From Actinophytocola oryzae (lineage in GTDB: Bacteria; Actinomycetota; Actinomycetes; Mycobacteriales; Pseudonocardiaceae), in contig NZ_SOCP01000015.1 in assembly GCF_004364325.1 (NCBI RefSeq), positions 1 to 64,000 on the forward strand: DNA of 64,000 nt, read 5' to 3'. Under the pieces are notes generated by a model that was not told the origin of the DNA, ran no database searches, and worked only from the letters and a program-made list of their open reading frames with translations. Every line of letters begins with the position of its first letter. The stretch's first letter is position 1. Position numbers and translations under genes: made by a program. Shown piece after piece: positions 61,528 to 64,000 of the stretch.

Positions 61528-62442
61528 TTGACACTGAGTCCGGAATCCCTGCGCGTCACGCTCGGCACCGGGTTGTTGTCGTTTCCCGTCACGCACGCCA
61601 CCGCGGAGTTCGCGTTCGACGAGGACGCCTACCGGGAGCATGTGGCCTGGCAGTCCTCCCACGGCGCGGCGGGCCTGTTCGCGGCGGGCGGCACCGGTGA
61701 GTTCCCGGCGCTGACCCCGGACGAGGTCGCGCGCGTGGTGCGTGCGGCGGTCGCCGCCGCGGGGAAGACCCCGGTGCTCGCGCCCGCGGGGTACGGGACC
61801 GCGCAGGCGGTGCTGATGGCCCGGGACGCCGAGACGGCGGGCGCGTCGGGGCTGCTCCTGCTGCCGCAGTACCTGTCGGAGGTGCCGCAGGAAGGCCTGG
61901 TCGCGCACGTCAGGGCGGTGTGTGCGGCGACGTCGCTGGGGGTGGTCGTCTACCACCGGGCCAACGCCCGGTACACGTTCGACACGGTCGCACGGCTCGC
62001 CGAGGAGTGCCCGAACCTGATCGGGTTCAAGGACGGGGTCGGCAACGTCGACCTCATGACGCGTGTGCATGCCCGGCTGGGGGAGCGGCTCCTGTCGATC
62101 GGCGGGCTGCCCACCGCGGAGACGTATGCGATGCCGTGGCTGGAGATGGGTGTCACGACCTACTCGTCGGCGATCTTCAACTTCGCGCCGAGGTGGGCGC
62201 TGGAGTTCTTCGCGGCGGTGCGGGCGCGGGACGCGGTGGGCGTCTACCGGAGGCTGGACGAGTTCGTGCTGCCCTACATCGAGATCCGTGACCGGCGCGC
62301 GGGGTACGCGGTGTCGATCGTGAAGGCGGGGCTGCGTGCGGTGGGGCGTGACGCGGGCCCGGTGCGACCCCCGTTGGCGGACCTGACGGCGGGCGAGTTC
62401 GATGAGCTGAACACTCTCGTGCGGAAGGTGGGTCTGTCATGA
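61528..62442 (+). CDS. kdgD: 5-dehydro-4-deoxyglucarate dehydratase
   Basis: A 304-residue class I aldolase-fold lyase of the DHDPS/NAL superfamily. It converts 5-dehydro-4-deoxyglucarate to 2-oxoglutarate semialdehyde plus CO2 and water. The Schiff-base lysine is Lys168 in LIGFKDGVGN, the Tyr lies in VVVYHRANARY, and the substrate loop is AAGGTGEFPAL. The TTG start has TGGAG upstream. It is coupled to the next gene by ATGA overlap. Confidence 0.92.
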   Translation: MTLSPESLRVTLGTGLLSFPVTHATAEFAFDEDAYREHVAWQSSHGAAGLFAAGGTGEFPALTPDEVARVVRAAVAAAGKTPVLAPAGYGTAQAVLMARDAETAGASGLLLLPQYLSEVPQEGLVAHVRAVCAATSLGVVVYHRANARYTFDTVARLAEECPNLIGFKDGVGNVDLMTRVHARLGERLLSIGGLPTAETYAMPWLEMGVTTYSSAIFNFAPRWALEFFAAVRARDAVGVYRRLDEFVLPYIEIRDRRAGYAVSIVKAGLRAVGRDAGPVRPPLADLTAGEFDELNTLVRKVGLS

Positions 62443-64000
62443 CCGCGACGCAGGCACTGACCGGGTCGATGTTGATCGGCGCCTCGGATGTGCGGGGCGG
62501 TGCGGGTGAGGTGCGTGGCGTGAACCCGGCGACCGGTGAGGTGCTCGAGCCGGCGTTCGGGCTCGGTGACGAGTCCGACGTGGACCGGGCGGTGTCCATC
62601 GCGTGGCACGCGTTCCCCACCTACCGGGCCACGACGCTGGCGGCGCGGGCGGCGTTGCTCACCACGATCGCCGACAACATCGACGCACTCGGTGACACGC
62701 TCGTGGCCCGGGTCGTCGCCGAGACCGGTATCCCCGACCCTCGGGTGCGCGGTGAGCTGGCGCGCACCACCAACCAGCTGCGGTTGTTCGCGTCGGTCGC
62801 GGCGGACGGGCGGTTTCTCGGCGCGCGTCTGGACACCCCGGATCCCGACCGTTCGCCGTTGCCGAAGCCGGACCTGCGGCAGCGGAAGATCCCGCTGGGG
62901 CCGGTCGCGGTGTTCTCGGCGAGCAACTTCCCGCTGGCGTTCTCGGTCGCGGGCGGTGACACCGCGTCCGCGTTGGCGGCGGGTGCGCCGGTCGTGGTGA
63001 AGGCGCACAGCGCCCACCCCGGCACTTCCGAGCTGGTGGGTCGCGCGATCCGTGCGGCGGTGCGGGAGCACGACCTGCCCGAGGGTGTGTTCTCGCTGCT
63101 GTTCGGTGAGGGCCGCAGCCTCGGTACCGCCCTGGTGAGGCATCCGAGGATCGCGGCGGTGGGGTTCACCGGTTCCCGGTCCGGTGGTCTCGCGCTGGTG
63201 GCGGCGGCCGCGTCCCGGCCGGTGCCGATCCCGGTGTACGCGGAGATGTCGTCGGTGAACCCGGTGATCCTGCTGCCCGGTGCGCTCGACTCCGCCGCCG
63301 CGGCGCTGGGTACCGCGTTCGTGACGTCCCTGACCACCTCGGCGGGTCAGTTGTGCACCAACCCGGGTCTCGTGTTCGCGCTCGGCGACCCCACCGAGTT
63401 CCTCGCCGCCGCCCGCGAGGCCGTGGAGGCCGCGCCGGGTGCCGCGATGCTGAGCGCCACGATCCAGCGTGCTTACACCGACGGCACGGGCAGGCTCGCA
63501 GGCACCGCGGGGGTGACGGAGGTCGCGGCGGGCGGGGTGGCCGAGGCGGTGCCCACGTGCGGGCAGGCGAGGCTGTTCGCCACCGACGGCGACACCTTCC
63601 TCGCCGACCACAGCCTGCGTGAGGAGGTGTTCGGTGCCGCGTCGCTGGTGGTGCGGGTACGGGATCTGCCGCAGTTGGAGCAGATCCTCGACACCCTGGA
63701 AGGGCAGCTGACCGCGACGGTGCACGCGACCGACACCGACCACGACACCGTCGCGGCGTTGTTGCCGCGTCTGGAGCTGCTGGCGGGGCGGGTGCTCTAC
63801 GGCGGCTGGCCGACCGGTGTCGAGGTCGGTCACGCGGTCGTGCACGGCGGCCCGTTCCCCGCCACGTCGGCGCCTGCCACGACCTCGGTGGGCACGCTGG
63901 CCATCGAGCGGTGGCTGCGGCCGGTCGCCTACCAGAACCTGCCGTCGGCGTTGCTGCCCGGGGAACTGCGGGACGGCAACCCGTTGGGTGTGGCGCGGCT
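62439..64000 (+). CDS. 2-oxoglutarate semialdehyde dehydrogenase (aldehyde dehydrogenase), cut by window end
   Basis: At least 520 residues with no stop before 64000. It is an NADP-type aldehyde dehydrogenase of the KGSADH type III group: VFSASNFPLAFSVAGGDTAS, GFTGSRSGG, base Glu269 in VYAEMSSVNPV, nucleophile Cys306 in SAGQLCTNPG, and EEVFGAASLVVRV. It oxidises the KdgD product to 2-oxoglutarate, completing glucarate use. The ATG overlaps the kdgD stop. Probably only a short end (residues beyond NPLGVAR) is missing. Confidence 0.92.
   Translation, partial: MTATQALTGSMLIGASDVRGGAGEVRGVNPATGEVLEPAFGLGDESDVDRAVSIAWHAFPTYRATTLAARAALLTTIADNIDALGDTLVARVVAETGIPDPRVRGELARTTNQLRLFASVAADGRFLGARLDTPDPDRSPLPKPDLRQRKIPLGPVAVFSASNFPLAFSVAGGDTASALAAGAPVVVKAHSAHPGTSELVGRAIRAAVREHDLPEGVFSLLFGEGRSLGTALVRHPRIAAVGFTGSRSGGLALVAAAASRPVPIPVYAEMSSVNPVILLPGALDSAAAALGTAFVTSLTTSAGQLCTNPGLVFALGDPTEFLAAAREAVEAAPGAAMLSATIQRAYTDGTGRLAGTAGVTEVAAGGVAEAVPTCGQARLFATDGDTFLADHSLREEVFGAASLVVRVRDLPQLEQILDTLEGQLTATVHATDTDHDTVAALLPRLELLAGRVLYGGWPTGVEVGHAVVHGGPFPATSAPATTSVGTLAIERWLRPVAYQNLPSALLPGELRDGNPLGVAR

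Overview
The window reads as chromosomal DNA of a filamentous actinomycete, most likely Pseudonocardiaceae (Lentzea/Saccharothrix/Actinosynnema type). This is an inference from very high GC, GTG/TTG starts, strong third-position G/C, many secreted enzymes and actinobacterial families (DUF2339, DUF4132, BTAD regulators, Rv2578c-type radical SAM, rifampin monooxygenase). I found no rRNA, tRNA, CRISPR array, intact insertion sequence or prophage. No replicon-level feature is visible.

Layout. 1-0.5 kb: a 138-bp tandem repeat made of nested inverted repeats. 0.5-5.5 kb: a secreted RCC1-repeat protein, glutathione peroxidase, aldo/keto reductase, DedA protein and a truncated WD40 remnant. 5.7-16.3 kb: secreted carbohydrate-active proteins (GH95-like enzyme, beta-helix protein, GH54 arabinofuranosidase with ricin-type lectin) and a lipase. 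Several have operator-like palindromes in front of them. This stretch also holds an ABC exporter and a broken Pvc16-like gene. 16.3-25 kb: radical SAM protein, sigma factor, a large subtilase, a duplicated-domain secreted protein and a haem-degrading monooxygenase. 25-30 kb: a DUF4132 giant, then a junction of two gene remnants, then small regulators. 30.8-33.7 kb: a four-repeat secreted protein divergent from a BTAD regulator. 33.6-45 kb: a Tat-exported rhamnogalacturonan-lyase-like enzyme, flavin reductase, acyltransferase and Ser/Thr kinase. An acyl-CoA dehydrogenase/CoA-transferase/hydratase operon and a GCS2-like ligase follow. 45-56 kb: a second large subtilase with a divergent LuxR/TrmB regulator, DUF2339 protein, frameshifted PadR, HxlR/metallo-hydrolase pair and rifampin monooxygenase. 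56-64 kb: Nudix hydrolase, then a glucarate catabolic set (GudD, KdgD, 2-oxoglutarate semialdehyde dehydrogenase, LysR). An unrecognised three-gene membrane operon interrupts this set.

How it works together. The window is rich in plant-wall functions: arabinofuranosidase, the PL26-like lyase and GH95-like enzyme outside the cell, and inside the cell a glucarate/galactarate route to 2-oxoglutarate. Terminators are unusually legible, as perfect 12-19 bp hairpins between convergent genes.

Most unusual signal. A 30-bp AT-rich element occurs twice, 23 kb apart (32934-32963 and 56016-56045). The copies share 27 of 30 bases and have a matching downstream CACTCCCCC block. Both copies sit where the + strand changes from C-rich on the left to G- or G/T-rich on the right. 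From about 56.1 to 61.4 kb the + strand stays G/T-rich whichever strand is coding. I do not recognise this element.
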